64,000 nt of DNA from Phycicoccus sp. Soil802 (GTDB lineage Bacteria > Actinomycetota > Actinomycetes > Actinomycetales > Dermatophilaceae): the NCBI RefSeq assembly GCF_001429605.1, contig NZ_LMSS01000002.1, positions 62,001-126,000 of the forward strand, given 5' to 3'. The translations under genes were made by a program, and so were the position numbers. Positions 47,228-55,203 of the stretch are shown here, piece after piece. The notes under the pieces were generated by a model. That model was given only the letters and a program-made list of their open reading frames with translations. It was not told where the DNA came from and ran no database searches. The number at the start of each line of letters is the position of its first letter. Positions within the stretch are counted from its first letter, which is position 1.

Positions 47228-48789
47228 CCACGCTCGACGTCTCGCGGCCGCTGGGTGAGCTGGACGAGCAGGAGCGCAACGCGGCATACGACCGCCTGCA
47301 GAGCCGGCTGCCCGCGGTCTGGAGGTCCATGCGGCTCAACGAGCCCGGCGAGTCCGTCGTGGTGGTGCCGTCGGTGTCCCTCGACCGCGTGACGGCCAAG
47401 GTAGGGGCCATCAACCAGGCGATGGAGGAGCGCTACCTGTTCCTGTTGCTGCTGCTGCGGCAGCCCCGGCTGCGGATGGTCTACGTGACGTCGGGCCCGG
47501 TGGACCCCGCGATCGTGGAGTACTACCTCGCGCTCCTGCCGGGCGTCATCCCCAGTCACGCCCGCGCCCGCTTGTCGCTGGTGTCGGTGGGGGACCTCAC
47601 CGCCCGTCCCCTCACCGAGAAGCTGCTGGAGCGGCCCCGGATCCTCGCCGACATCGGGGCGCTCATCCCCGACCGCAGCCGCTCGCACCTGGTGCCCTAC
47701 ACGACCACGACCCTCGAGCGGGACCTCGCCCTCGAGCTCGGCATCCCCATGTACGGCGCGGATCCGCGGCACTTCGCGCTGGGGACGAAGACCGGGTGCC
47801 GGCGGCTGTTCGACGAGGCCGGTGTGGACTACCCCGCCGGCTTCGAGGACCTCCGCTCGGTCGACGCCATCGTCGACTCCCTGGCCCAGCTGCGCGCGCG
47901 CCGACCCGGCGTCGAGGAGGCGATGGTCAAGCTCAACGAGGGCGTGGCCGGCGCCGGGAACGCCCTCGTCGACCTCCGGGGACTCCCACCCACGGGGTCG
48001 CCGTCGGAGCGGGCCGACCTCGAGGGCCGGGTGCGGACGATGGAGCTGGAGGGCAAGACCGTCACGCACGACCTGTACTTCGCGAAGTTCGCCGAGCGCG
48101 CCGGCATCGTCGAGGAGCGGATCATCGGCCAGGAGGTGCTCAGCCCGAGCGTGCAGCTGCGGATCACCCCGCTCGGCGAGGTGGAGGTGCTGTCGACGCA
48201 CGACCAGATCCTCGGCGGCCCCACCGGTCAGTCCTACCTCGGGTGCCGCTTCCCGGCCGACCCCGAGTACGCGGGCACCATCACCCGGCAGGCGAGCGCG
48301 GTCGGGGCCCGACTGGCCGAGCTCGGCGTGCTGGGGCGGTTCGCGATCGACTTCGTGGTGGTCCGGCGCGGCGCCGGGTGGGAGTCGTACGCGATCGAGG
48401 TCAACCTCCGCAAGGGCGGGACCACGCACCCCTTCCTGACGCTGCAGTTCCTCACCAACGGTCGGTACGACAGCCAGACCGCGTTGTTCACGACTCCCGC
48501 CGGGCGGGAGAAGCACCTGGTCGCCACCGACCACCTCGAGGACCCCAGCCTGCGCGGCCTGCGCGTGAACGACCTCTTCGACGTCGTGGCCCGGACCGGC
48601 CTGCACTTCGACCCGGCCAGCCAGACCGGCGTCGTGTTCCACATGATCAGCTCGGTGACCGAGGCCGGCCGGGTGGGGATGACGGCGGTCGGCGACACCG
48701 CGGCGAAGGCGCAGGAGTGGTACGACAGGGCGGAGCGGATCCTCCTCTCCGAGGCCCGCTCCGCCGCCACCCCCCGATCTCTCCCCTGA
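47224..48789 (+). CDS. PGM1-related ATP-grasp peptide ligase
   Basis: 521 residues from GTG 47224. The N-terminal pre-ATP-grasp part has VVVVPSVSLDR, MEERYLFLLLLLRQPRLRMVYVTSGPVDP and LTEKLLERPRI; the ATP-grasp core has LGTKTGCRRLFDEAGVDYPAGFEDL, AMVKLNEGVAGAGNALVDL and IEVNLRKGGTTHPF (metal-binding Glu/Asn). These match PGM1, the pheganomycin peptide ligase, and its uncharacterised relatives, which join a carboxylate to an amine through an acyl phosphate. No peptide-precursor gene is nearby. Fourth gene of the kinase-cyclase operon, so its activity may be the regulated output. Confidence 0.85.
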   Translation: MTTLDVSRPLGELDEQERNAAYDRLQSRLPAVWRSMRLNEPGESVVVVPSVSLDRVTAKVGAINQAMEERYLFLLLLLRQPRLRMVYVTSGPVDPAIVEYYLALLPGVIPSHARARLSLVSVGDLTARPLTEKLLERPRILADIGALIPDRSRSHLVPYTTTTLERDLALELGIPMYGADPRHFALGTKTGCRRLFDEAGVDYPAGFEDLRSVDAIVDSLAQLRARRPGVEEAMVKLNEGVAGAGNALVDLRGLPPTGSPSERADLEGRVRTMELEGKTVTHDLYFAKFAERAGIVEERIIGQEVLSPSVQLRITPLGEVEVLSTHDQILGGPTGQSYLGCRFPADPEYAGTITRQASAVGARLAELGVLGRFAIDFVVVRRGAGWESYAIEVNLRKGGTTHPFLTLQFLTNGRYDSQTALFTTPAGREKHLVATDHLEDPSLRGLRVNDLFDVVARTGLHFDPASQTGVVFHMISSVTEAGRVGMTAVGDTAAKAQEWYDRAERILLSEARSAATPRSLP

Positions 48790-48816
48790 GGGGGTGGCCC
48801 CGAGCGCGTCATGAGC

Positions 48817-49002
48817 TCAGGCAGCGATGGTGGTGGCGTGCCGCAGCGCCTCGACGACGACCTGGTGCCAGTTCAGCTGGCTCAGGTCGGTGCGGCAGGA
48901 CGCGCTGCCGCACTCGCAGGACCACACCCACCTGCCGCGCACCTTCTGGACGACCGGGTGGTGGTGGGCGAGGTCGGGGTGGTGTCGGTGGTTCCGCTTC
49001 AT
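48817..49002 (-). CDS. Small Cys/His-rich protein (61 aa)
   Basis: ATG 49002 with GAAGGAGGCGGTC upstream, a strong ribosome-binding site. The sequence MKRNHRHHPDLAHHHPVVQK, RGRWVWSCECGSASCRTD has seven His in its first 15 residues and three Cys in CECGSASC, suggesting a zinc site. The C-terminus is a helix (LNWHQVVVEALRHATT). Family not recognised. Encoded opposite to and just after the ATP-grasp gene, divergent from the Crp-family gene. Confidence 0.65.
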   Translation of the reverse strand: MKRNHRHHPDLAHHHPVVQKVRGRWVWSCECGSASCRTDLSQLNWHQVVVEALRHATTIAA

Positions 49003-49145
49003 GACCGCCTCCTTCGTCCGTCCCTCCCGGGTGGTCCGGGTGGTCACTCCACGGTCGCGGTTGGCGACTGGACGGTCTGTGCACGGGCGGACGGAGCGAA
49101 CGTGCTCGTCGTGACACAGTGAAATCGCCTGTGGTGCACTGAGTC

Positions 49146-49802
49146 ATGGAGTGGCAGCTGCTTCGCGCCCTGACCGAGGGGGAGCGCCGTGAGGTCCTGG
49201 CCATGGCGCGGCGTCGTCAGTTCAAGCGGGGCGAGATCCTCTTCCACGAGGGTGACCCCGCCGACACGGTGCACTTCATCGCCGAGGGCCGGGTGATGGC
49301 CCGGCGGACCTCACCGATGGGCGACTCGGTGGCCTTCCGGGTGATCGGACCGGGGCGCGCGCTCGGTGACGTCGCGGTGGTGTCGACGGCCCAGCGCCGG
49401 AGCTCCACCGTGACCGCGCTCGAGCCCACGACCACCCTCAGCCTGACCTTCGGCGAGTTCGCCCAGCTCTGTGCGGCGCACCCCGGGATCCAGACCCACC
49501 TGGCCACCCTCCTCGCCGCCCGGGTGAAGCGGCTGTCCGACCACCTGCTCGAGGCGCTGTTCCTGCCCACCGACCGCAGGGTGGTGCGCCGGCTGCTCGA
49601 CCTGTGCGAGCAGTACGAAGCCGGGCCCGACCGTCCCGTCGTCATCCCCCTCACCCAGACCGACATCGCCGAGCTGGCCGGCGCCACCCGTCCGTCGACG
49701 AACCGGGTGCTGCGGGCCCTGGAGACCGAGGGCCTGCTGCGGTTGCGCCGCGGACAGGTCGAGGTCGTCGACCGAGCCGGCCTGCGCCGCAAGGACCGCT
49801 GA
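49146..49802 (+). CDS. Crp/Fnr-family transcription regulator
   Basis: 218 residues. N-terminal cNMP-binding barrel (KRGEILFHEGDPADTVHFIAEG, GPGRALGDVAVVS, QRRSSTVTALEPTTTLSL), long hinge helix, and C-terminal winged helix-turn-helix (VIPLTQTDIAELAGATRPSTNRVLRALETEGLL). Missing are the four-Cys motif of Fnr sensors and the Arg-Ser cAMP-binding pair of Crp in canonical spacing (GDVAVVSTAQRRSS), so ligand identity is open. The nearby cyclase operon makes a cyclic-nucleotide ligand plausible. Confidence 0.9.
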   Translation: MEWQLLRALTEGERREVLAMARRRQFKRGEILFHEGDPADTVHFIAEGRVMARRTSPMGDSVAFRVIGPGRALGDVAVVSTAQRRSSTVTALEPTTTLSLTFGEFAQLCAAHPGIQTHLATLLAARVKRLSDHLLEALFLPTDRRVVRRLLDLCEQYEAGPDRPVVIPLTQTDIAELAGATRPSTNRVLRALETEGLLRLRRGQVEVVDRAGLRRKDR

Positions 49803-49854
49803 CCCCGGCCGACAGCCCTCACGTCTGCTGGCAGAGCTTGGGGGTGAGGGGCGG

Positions 49855-50313
49855 TCAGCGCTGGGCCACGGCCCGCTCGAGGAGGTCGCGCACCGCCGCC
49901 GGCATGGGCACGGTGCCACGCGAGTCGCGGTCGATGTAGACGTGCACCCAGTGGCCGAGCGCGGCGATCGCGGTGTCCTCCGCGTCGAACAGGCCGAGGC
50001 CGTACGTGATGCTGCTGCGACCCAGGCGCTCCACCCGCACCCCGACGTCGAGCGGCCGCGGGTACTCCAGCTCGCGGAAGAAGCGACAGCCCGACTCGGC
50101 GACGACCCCGAGCTCGCCCCCCGCCATCGCGTCGGACTCGCCTGCGGTGATCAGCCAGGCGTTGATCGCGGAGTCGAAGAGCTCGTAGTAGACGGCGTTG
50201 TTCAGGTGGCCGTACATGTCGTTGTCCGACCAGCGCGTGGTGACCCGGGTGACGTGGTCGAAGTGCTCGCGGGTCAGGGACCGGTCCACGGACCGGTCGG
50301 CGTCGGCCGTCAT
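49855..50313 (-). CDS. Acyl-CoA thioesterase, 4HBT hot-dog family
   Basis: 152 residues. The hot-dog fold is seen from TRWSDNDMYGHLNNAVYYELFDSAINAWL, where Asp and the HLNN loop form the FcbC/YbgC-type active site, followed by VVAESGCRFFRELEYPRPLDVGVRVERLG and a final WVHVYIDRDSRGTVPMP strand. It hydrolyses acyl-CoA or acyl-carrier thioesters; chain length unknown. Convergent with the Crp-family gene, and 50 bp downstream of the dciA stop on the same strand. Confidence 0.9.
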   Translation of the reverse strand: MTADADRSVDRSLTREHFDHVTRVTTRWSDNDMYGHLNNAVYYELFDSAINAWLITAGESDAMAGGELGVVAESGCRFFRELEYPRPLDVGVRVERLGRSSITYGLGLFDAEDTAIAALGHWVHVYIDRDSRGTVPMPAAVRDLLERAVAQR

Positions 50314-50363
50314 GGTCCGATCCTAGGCAGGGAGCGGTCCGGGCCAAGCAGGAGATCCAACGC

Positions 50364-50969
50364 CTACCCGTAGGTGTCGCGTGGACCGGGTCCGGTCGAC
50401 CGGCGCGGTCCCTTCTTCCACGAGGGCGCGCTCGGACCGACGATCTTGAGGGCGGTCACGGTGTCCTTGCCGACCTCGCCCTCGAGCCGGGTCATGATCG
50501 ACGACTCGAGCAGCTTGAGCTGGGTCGCCCAGGCCGTGGAGTCGGCCCGCACGGTGAGGACCCCGAACTCGAAGGTCACCGGCGTGCAGTGCTGCGCCAC
50601 CTCCTCGCCCACGATGTCGGGCCAGCGCCCCATCACCGAACCCACGGCCACATCGACCTTCCACCCGCGGTCGGCCATCAGCCGGTCCATCTGGTCGCCC
50701 AGCAGCAGCGGGTCCCGGCGGTCGGTCGGAGCGCCCGGGGTGGGCCGCCCGATCTGCCTGCGGCGCATCGGTTTCAGCCCGGGTCGCAACCCCTTCTCGC
50801 GCGCCGCCGCACGGGCCCGCTGGAGCGCGGCCTCGGCCGCGTCGTCGACCAGGGCGGTGTCGTCGAGCAGGGATGCGTCCGCACCCGGGTCCACGTCAGG
50901 GGAGTCGTCCGGCGCCTCGCTGGTGCCGTCCCCGCCTGGCCCGCGGCCGTCGTCGGGCTCCTCACCCAC
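50364..50969 (-). CDS. dciA: DUF721 protein, DciA-type replicative helicase operator
   Basis: 201 residues from GTG 50969. An acidic disordered N-terminus ([20 protein letters not shown]), a basic middle ([13 protein letters not shown]) and the DUF721/DciA domain: [45 protein letters not shown], and [14 protein letters not shown] at the end. DciA loads or activates the DnaB helicase in bacteria lacking DnaC/DnaI. The start overlaps the recF stop by 8 bp; the recF-dciA pairing is standard in actinobacteria. Confidence 0.93.
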   Translation of the reverse strand: MGEEPDDGRGPGGDGTSEAPDDSPDVDPGADASLLDDTALVDDAAEAALQRARAAAREKGLRPGLKPMRRRQIGRPTPGAPTDRRDPLLLGDQMDRLMADRGWKVDVAVGSVMGRWPDIVGEEVAQHCTPVTFEFGVLTVRADSTAWATQLKLLESSIMTRLEGEVGKDTVTALKIVGPSAPSWKKGPRRSTGPGPRDTYG

Positions 50970-52164
50970 GCCGCGCCACCTCCCCGAGCGTGACCGTGAA
51001 GGTCTGGCCCACCAGGCTCTTCGGCACGTCGGCGTCGACGGCGGCGGTGATCAGCACCTGCTCGCAGTCGGCGACCATCGCGGCCAGCCGTTCGCGGCGC
51101 CCGGTGTCGAGCTCGGCGAACACGTCGTCGAGGATCAGCACCGGGTCCTCACCGAGGTCGTGCCGCAGCAGCTGGTATGCCGCGAGCTTGAGTCCCAGCG
51201 CGAACGACCAGCTCTCGCCGTGGCTGGCGTAGCCCTTCGCAGGCAGCTCGCCGAGCGACAGCACGAGGTCGTCACGGTGCGGTCCGACGAGGGAGATCCC
51301 GCGTTCGACCTCCTTGTCGCGCACCTCCTCGAAGGTGGCCAGCAGCTCGGCGCGCAGTGCCTCGATCTCGGGTACCTCACCGGCAGCGAGCGAGGCCGCG
51401 GCCGACTCGCGCAGGCTGCTCTTGTAGGAGGCCCGGGCGTCGGACTGCCCGGCGCTCACCTCGTCGTAGGCCTTGGCGAGGTAGGGGCCCAGGTCGCGCA
51501 GCAGGCGCAGCCGCGCGTAGAGCAGCTGCGACCCGACCGCGGCCAGGTGGTCGTTCCACACGTCGAGGGTGTGCAGAGCCGATGCGCGGGCGTCGTCCAC
51601 CGGTTCGTCGACAGGGCGCGACGGGGGTCGGCGCCGAGATCCCTTGCGCAGCAACGGTTGTGCCGACTTCAGCAGGGCGTTGCGCTGCTTGAGTGCCCTG
51701 TCGTAGTCGCTGCGCACGCCGGCCCACCGTGGTTGCCTCGCGACGAGCAGGTCGTCGAGGAACCGCCGCCGCTCCGAGGGGTCACCCTTGACGAGGGCCA
51801 GGTCCTCCGGTGCGAAGAGCACGGTGCGCAGGGTGCCGAGCACGTCGCGCGGCCGCGACACGGGGGAGCGCCCGAGGCGGGCGCGATTGGCCCGCCCGGG
51901 GTTGACCTCCAGCTCGAGCATGGTCTCCCGGCCATCGCGCACGACCGCCCCCCGGATGACGGCCTGCTCTGCCCCGAACCGCACCAGCGGCTGGTCGGTC
52001 GACACCCGGTGGCTCGACAGCGTCGCGAGGTAGCCGATCGCCTCGACCAGGTTGGTCTTGCCCTGCCCGTTGAGCCCGACCAGCGTGGTCACGCCCGGCT
52101 CGAGCGGCAGCTCGGCCGTGGTGTAGCTGCGGAAGTCGGAGACGGTCAGGTGCCGGACGTGCAC
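50962..52164 (-). CDS. recF: DNA replication and repair protein RecF
   Basis: 400 residues. SMC-type ATPase: [19 protein letters not shown], Walker [43 protein letters not shown], signature and Walker B in [21 protein letters not shown], then the D-loop. RecF binds gapped DNA with RecO and RecR for RecA loading. It follows gnd in the dnaN-gnd-recF-dciA run. A GTATGCCG motif lies in it at about 51176. Confidence 0.97.
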   Translation of the reverse strand: MHVRHLTVSDFRSYTTAELPLEPGVTTLVGLNGQGKTNLVEAIGYLATLSSHRVSTDQPLVRFGAEQAVIRGAVVRDGRETMLELEVNPGRANRARLGRSPVSRPRDVLGTLRTVLFAPEDLALVKGDPSERRRFLDDLLVARQPRWAGVRSDYDRALKQRNALLKSAQPLLRKGSRRRPPSRPVDEPVDDARASALHTLDVWNDHLAAVGSQLLYARLRLLRDLGPYLAKAYDEVSAGQSDARASYKSSLRESAAASLAAGEVPEIEALRAELLATFEEVRDKEVERGISLVGPHRDDLVLSLGELPAKGYASHGESWSFALGLKLAAYQLLRHDLGEDPVLILDDVFAELDTGRRERLAAMVADCEQVLITAAVDADVPKSLVGQTFTVTLGEVARRG

Positions 52165-52193
52165 GGTCCTCGCTCAGGCCTGGCAGTTGGATG

Positions 52194-53255
52194 TCATCGT
52201 GCAGCACGCTTGCGCGTCGAGCCGGTGCCCGAGGAGGGCCCGGCGCTGGCGGCCTTGCGGCCCTTCGCCGCCGCCTTGGCCGCGCTCTTGGTGGGCTTCT
52301 CCTTGGGCTCCACCTTGGCCTCGACCGCCTTCTCGTGCTTGGGGGCACCGTCGGCGCGCAGCTGCTCGCCCTCGGCCACCGACATGACCTGGTGTCCGCC
52401 GAAGCCACCACGCAGCGCCGCGACGGCCTGCATGGTGGGCGACTCCTGCTGGCGGGACGCGAACCGGGAGAACAGCGAGGCCGAGATGACCGGCATCGGC
52501 ACCGAGTTGGCGATCGCCTCCTCGACCGTCCAGCGCCCCTCGCCGGAGTCGACCGTGTAGCCCGAGACGTCCTCGAGGTGCGGGTTCTTCTCCAGCGCGT
52601 CGACCAGCAGGTCGAGCAACCAGGACCGGACGACGGTGCCGCGGGTCCAGGCCTTGAAGGCGCCCGGCACGTCGGTGACGATGTCCTTGGCCTCGAGCAG
52701 CTCGTAGCCCTCGGCGTACGCGGCCATCAGGCCGTACTCGATGCCGTTGTGCACCATCTTCGCGTAGTGGCCGGCGCCGACCTTGCCCGCGTGGACGAAG
52801 CCTTCGTCGCGCGGGCCCTCGGGACGCAGCGCGTCGAAGATCGGCATCGCCTTGCGGACGTTGGCCGCAGTGCCACCGACCATCAGGCCATAGCCGTTCT
52901 CCAGACCCCAGATGCCACCGCTCACCCCGCAGTCGAGGTACGCGATCCCCTTGGTCTTCAGCAGCTTGTCGTTCTCGAAGTCATCGGTGAACCGGCTGTT
53001 GCCACCGTCGATCACCATGTCGCCCTTGTCGAGCAGCTTGGCCAGCTGGGCCACCGTGTCGGTGGTCGGCGCACCCGACGGCACCATCACCCACACCGTG
53101 CGGGGGGCGTCGAGGGCCTTGACCAGGGCGGCCAGGGTCTTGACGTCCGACACCTTCGGATCGCGGTCGAAACCCACCACCTCGTGGCCGGCGCGGCGGA
53201 TCCGCTCGCGCATGTTGCCGCCCATCTTGCCGAGACCGATCAGACCGAGCTGCAT
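52194..53255 (-). CDS. gnd: 6-phosphogluconate dehydrogenase (decarboxylating), short form
   Basis: 353 residues from ATG 53255 (MQLGLIGLGKMGGNMRERI), which opens with the Rossmann GLGKMGGNM; a longer frame would add only MKGRRL. Continuing motifs: VMVPSGAPTTDTVAQL, DGGNSRFTDD, LDCGVSGGIWGLENGYGLMVGG, and YAKMVHNGIEYGLMAAYAEGYELL with the catalytic Lys-His-Asn region. It oxidises 6-phosphogluconate to ribulose 5-phosphate, probably with NAD. About 45 residues at the C-terminus are an Ala/Lys-rich, disordered addition. Its place between dnaN and recF is shared with streptomycetes. Confidence 0.94.
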   Translation of the reverse strand: MQLGLIGLGKMGGNMRERIRRAGHEVVGFDRDPKVSDVKTLAALVKALDAPRTVWVMVPSGAPTTDTVAQLAKLLDKGDMVIDGGNSRFTDDFENDKLLKTKGIAYLDCGVSGGIWGLENGYGLMVGGTAANVRKAMPIFDALRPEGPRDEGFVHAGKVGAGHYAKMVHNGIEYGLMAAYAEGYELLEAKDIVTDVPGAFKAWTRGTVVRSWLLDLLVDALEKNPHLEDVSGYTVDSGEGRWTVEEAIANSVPMPVISASLFSRFASRQQESPTMQAVAALRGGFGGHQVMSVAEGEQLRADGAPKHEKAVEAKVEPKEKPTKSAAKAAAKGRKAASAGPSSGTGSTRKRAAR

Positions 53256-53297
53256 GAGACGACGCCCTTTCAAATGGGTGGAGCGTGTGGGTGGTGC

Positions 53298-53329
53298 GGT
53301 ATGCCGCGGAGCCGGCTGCGCGGCATACC
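53298..53329. terminator. Palindrome built from an inverted octamer pair, between dnaN and gnd
   Basis: GGTATGCCGCG (53298-53308) and CGCGGCATACC (53319-53329) are perfect inverted arms; the loop GAGCCGGCTG is itself nearly palindromic. It lies downstream of dnaN and upstream of gnd on the minus strand, so it can be a terminator, but no U-run follows. It is also the cleanest intergenic pair of the dispersed octamer. Confidence 0.65.
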
Positions 53330-53366
53330 TTCGGGTGCGGCCCGCTCAGGCTACGCCCGGGTGTGG

Positions 53367-54500
53367 TCAGCTCGCGAAGCGAACGGGCATCAGCACGTAG
53401 CGGTAGGTGGTGTCGGCCTCACCGTCCACCTCGTCCTGGCCGGACAGCACCGCCGGGCGCGACGGCTGGGTGAACGAGAACCGCGAGTAGTCGGTGCCCA
53501 CCGCGCCGAGTCCGTCGAGCAGGAACTGCGGGTTGAAGGCGATCTCGATCTCGGGCCCGGTCAGGGTGGACTCGACCGCCTCGGAGGCCTGGGCGTCGTC
53601 GCCGGTGCCCGCCTCGATGGCCACTTGGCCATCGCTGAACTTCAGTCGCACGGGGGTGTTGCGCTCGGCCACGAGGGCGACGCGCTTGACCGCCTCGATG
53701 AGCTCGGAGGTCTTGATCACGGCCTCGGTGTCGACGCTGGTCGGGAAGATCGAGGTGACCTTCGGGTACTCGCCGTCGAGCAGGCGGGTGGTGGTGCGTC
53801 GCTGTCCGGCCTCGAAGCCGACCAGGCCGTCACCGCCGGCCGAGGAGCCGAGCGCGACCTCGATCGAGCCGGAGGCACCGAGCGCCTTGGCCGTCTCGGA
53901 CAGGGTGCGGGCCGGGACCAGGGCCAGGTGGCTCGCGTCGGTGGCCTCGGGGTTCCAGGTCAGCTCGCGCATCGCCAGCCGGTAGCGGTCGGTCGCGAGG
54001 AGGGTCATCTTGTCGCCCTCGATCTCGACCCGCACGCCGGTCAGGATCGGGAGGGTGTCGCCGCGGTCGGCCGCGATCGAGACCTGGGCGACGGCCTGGG
54101 TGAACACGTCGCCGGCGATCGTGCCGCTGGCGGTCGGGGAGGTCGGCAGGGTCGGGTAGTCGTCGGCCGGCATCTGCATCAGGCTGAACCGCGACGAACC
54201 ACAGACGACCGAGACCTTGTTGCCCTCGGTCGCGACGTCGACCGGCTTGGACGGCAGGTTGCGCGAGATGTCGGCGAGCAGCCGGCCCAGCACCAGGACG
54301 GTGCCACCCTCGGCGACCTCGGCCGCGACGGTGATCTTGGCGGAGACCTCGTAGTCGAAGGCCGAGAGGGTGAGGGTGCCCTCCTCGTTCGCCTCGAGCA
54401 GCACTCCCGCCAGGACCGGCACCGGCGGACGGGCCGGGAGGCCGCGGGCCACCCACGTCACGGCATCGGCGAGGACCTCACGTTCGACCCGGAACTTCAC
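53367..54500 (-). CDS. dnaN: DNA polymerase III beta sliding clamp
   Basis: 377 residues from GTG 54500 (MKFRVEREVLADAVTWVARGLPARPPVPVLAG). Three repeated clamp domains, with VSAKITVAAEV, LGRLLADISRNLPSKPVDVATEGNKVSVVCGSSRFSLMQMPADDYPTLP and the C-terminal TYRYVLMPVRF that lines the protein-binding groove. It forms the ring that tethers DNA polymerases. Transcribed away from dnaA across the 700-bp oriC region, as in other actinobacteria. Confidence 0.98.
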   Translation of the reverse strand: MKFRVEREVLADAVTWVARGLPARPPVPVLAGVLLEANEEGTLTLSAFDYEVSAKITVAAEVAEGGTVLVLGRLLADISRNLPSKPVDVATEGNKVSVVCGSSRFSLMQMPADDYPTLPTSPTASGTIAGDVFTQAVAQVSIAADRGDTLPILTGVRVEIEGDKMTLLATDRYRLAMRELTWNPEATDASHLALVPARTLSETAKALGASGSIEVALGSSAGGDGLVGFEAGQRRTTTRLLDGEYPKVTSIFPTSVDTEAVIKTSELIEAVKRVALVAERNTPVRLKFSDGQVAIEAGTGDDAQASEAVESTLTGPEIEIAFNPQFLLDGLGAVGTDYSRFSFTQPSRPAVLSGQDEVDGEADTTYRYVLMPVRFAS

Positions 54501-55203
54501 CGTGACTACCTGCCCTTCGCGTGCGGCCCCGCCGCTGAAAACTTCAAGAATGTGATTGCGGACTGACCCTAGTGCTCACCGTGCGGTCGGCCAACCCGGA
54601 TCGGGCAATCCGCCGGGCCGGATCTCGGTGGCCGAACCTCCTGGCATTTCCGGTGTTCCTCCAGAGGGCGGGCCCAGGTTTGGTACTCGGGGCTGGATCC
54701 ATGACTAGGGAGGGGTAGTCGTTGTCATAGGGGGTGTGGATCCTGTGGACGACCGGCATCGGTGCAGGTCAGCGCGGCGCGTCCGGTGTGCACGAGAGGT
54801 GGACGGGCCGGCGGACAAGCTGGTCCGGGTTGTGGAGGCGGTCCGGCCGCCCACATGGTCTCCACACGGCATACCCGCGTTGTCCCCAGTCCCGAAGGGG
54901 TCGTGCACTCGTTGTCCACCGGTTGTCCACAGGCCTTGGGAAAAGATCATCCATTCAGACGATGGTCGTGGGGGCCGAATACATACCCACAGAGTTGTCC
55001 ACAGGTGTGGACCACGGGATCTGAGCCGCGTTTGTCCGTTTCCCGAGCATGGTCCGTGCTCGTCTGAGCACGCTCGAGGCGACTCCCGGCCAACATGTCG
55101 GGAGGATGAACAAACCTTCACAGCTGTGCACAAGCCTGTGGAGAACGTCCCGGCGACTGGGGAAGGCGCTGGGGAAGGGCCTGGCGAGCTGCCGATCGTC
55201 CGG
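54501..55203. other. oriC: Origin of replication (oriC), dnaN-dnaA intergenic region
   Basis: 703 bp without a credible gene and with many DnaA boxes. Perfect TTGTCCACA at 54923 and 54995; one-mismatch sites include TGTGGATCC (54735), TGTGGACGA (54744), TTGTCCCCA (54880), TTGTCCACC (54912), TGTGGACCA (55006), TGTGCACAA (55125) and TGTGGAGAA (55137), on both strands. Locally AT-richer stretches at about 54535-54560 and 54945-54990 could be the unwinding element. Location between dnaA and dnaN is the classical actinobacterial oriC. One CGGCATAC occurs at about 54866. Confidence 0.93.

Noticed and set aside
49816-49850. CCCTCAC/GTGAGGG inverted repeat between the Crp-family and thioesterase genes
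   Set aside because: A 7-bp stem with a 21-nt loop and no U-run is weak in DNA this GC-rich; it may end transcription but I cannot support it.
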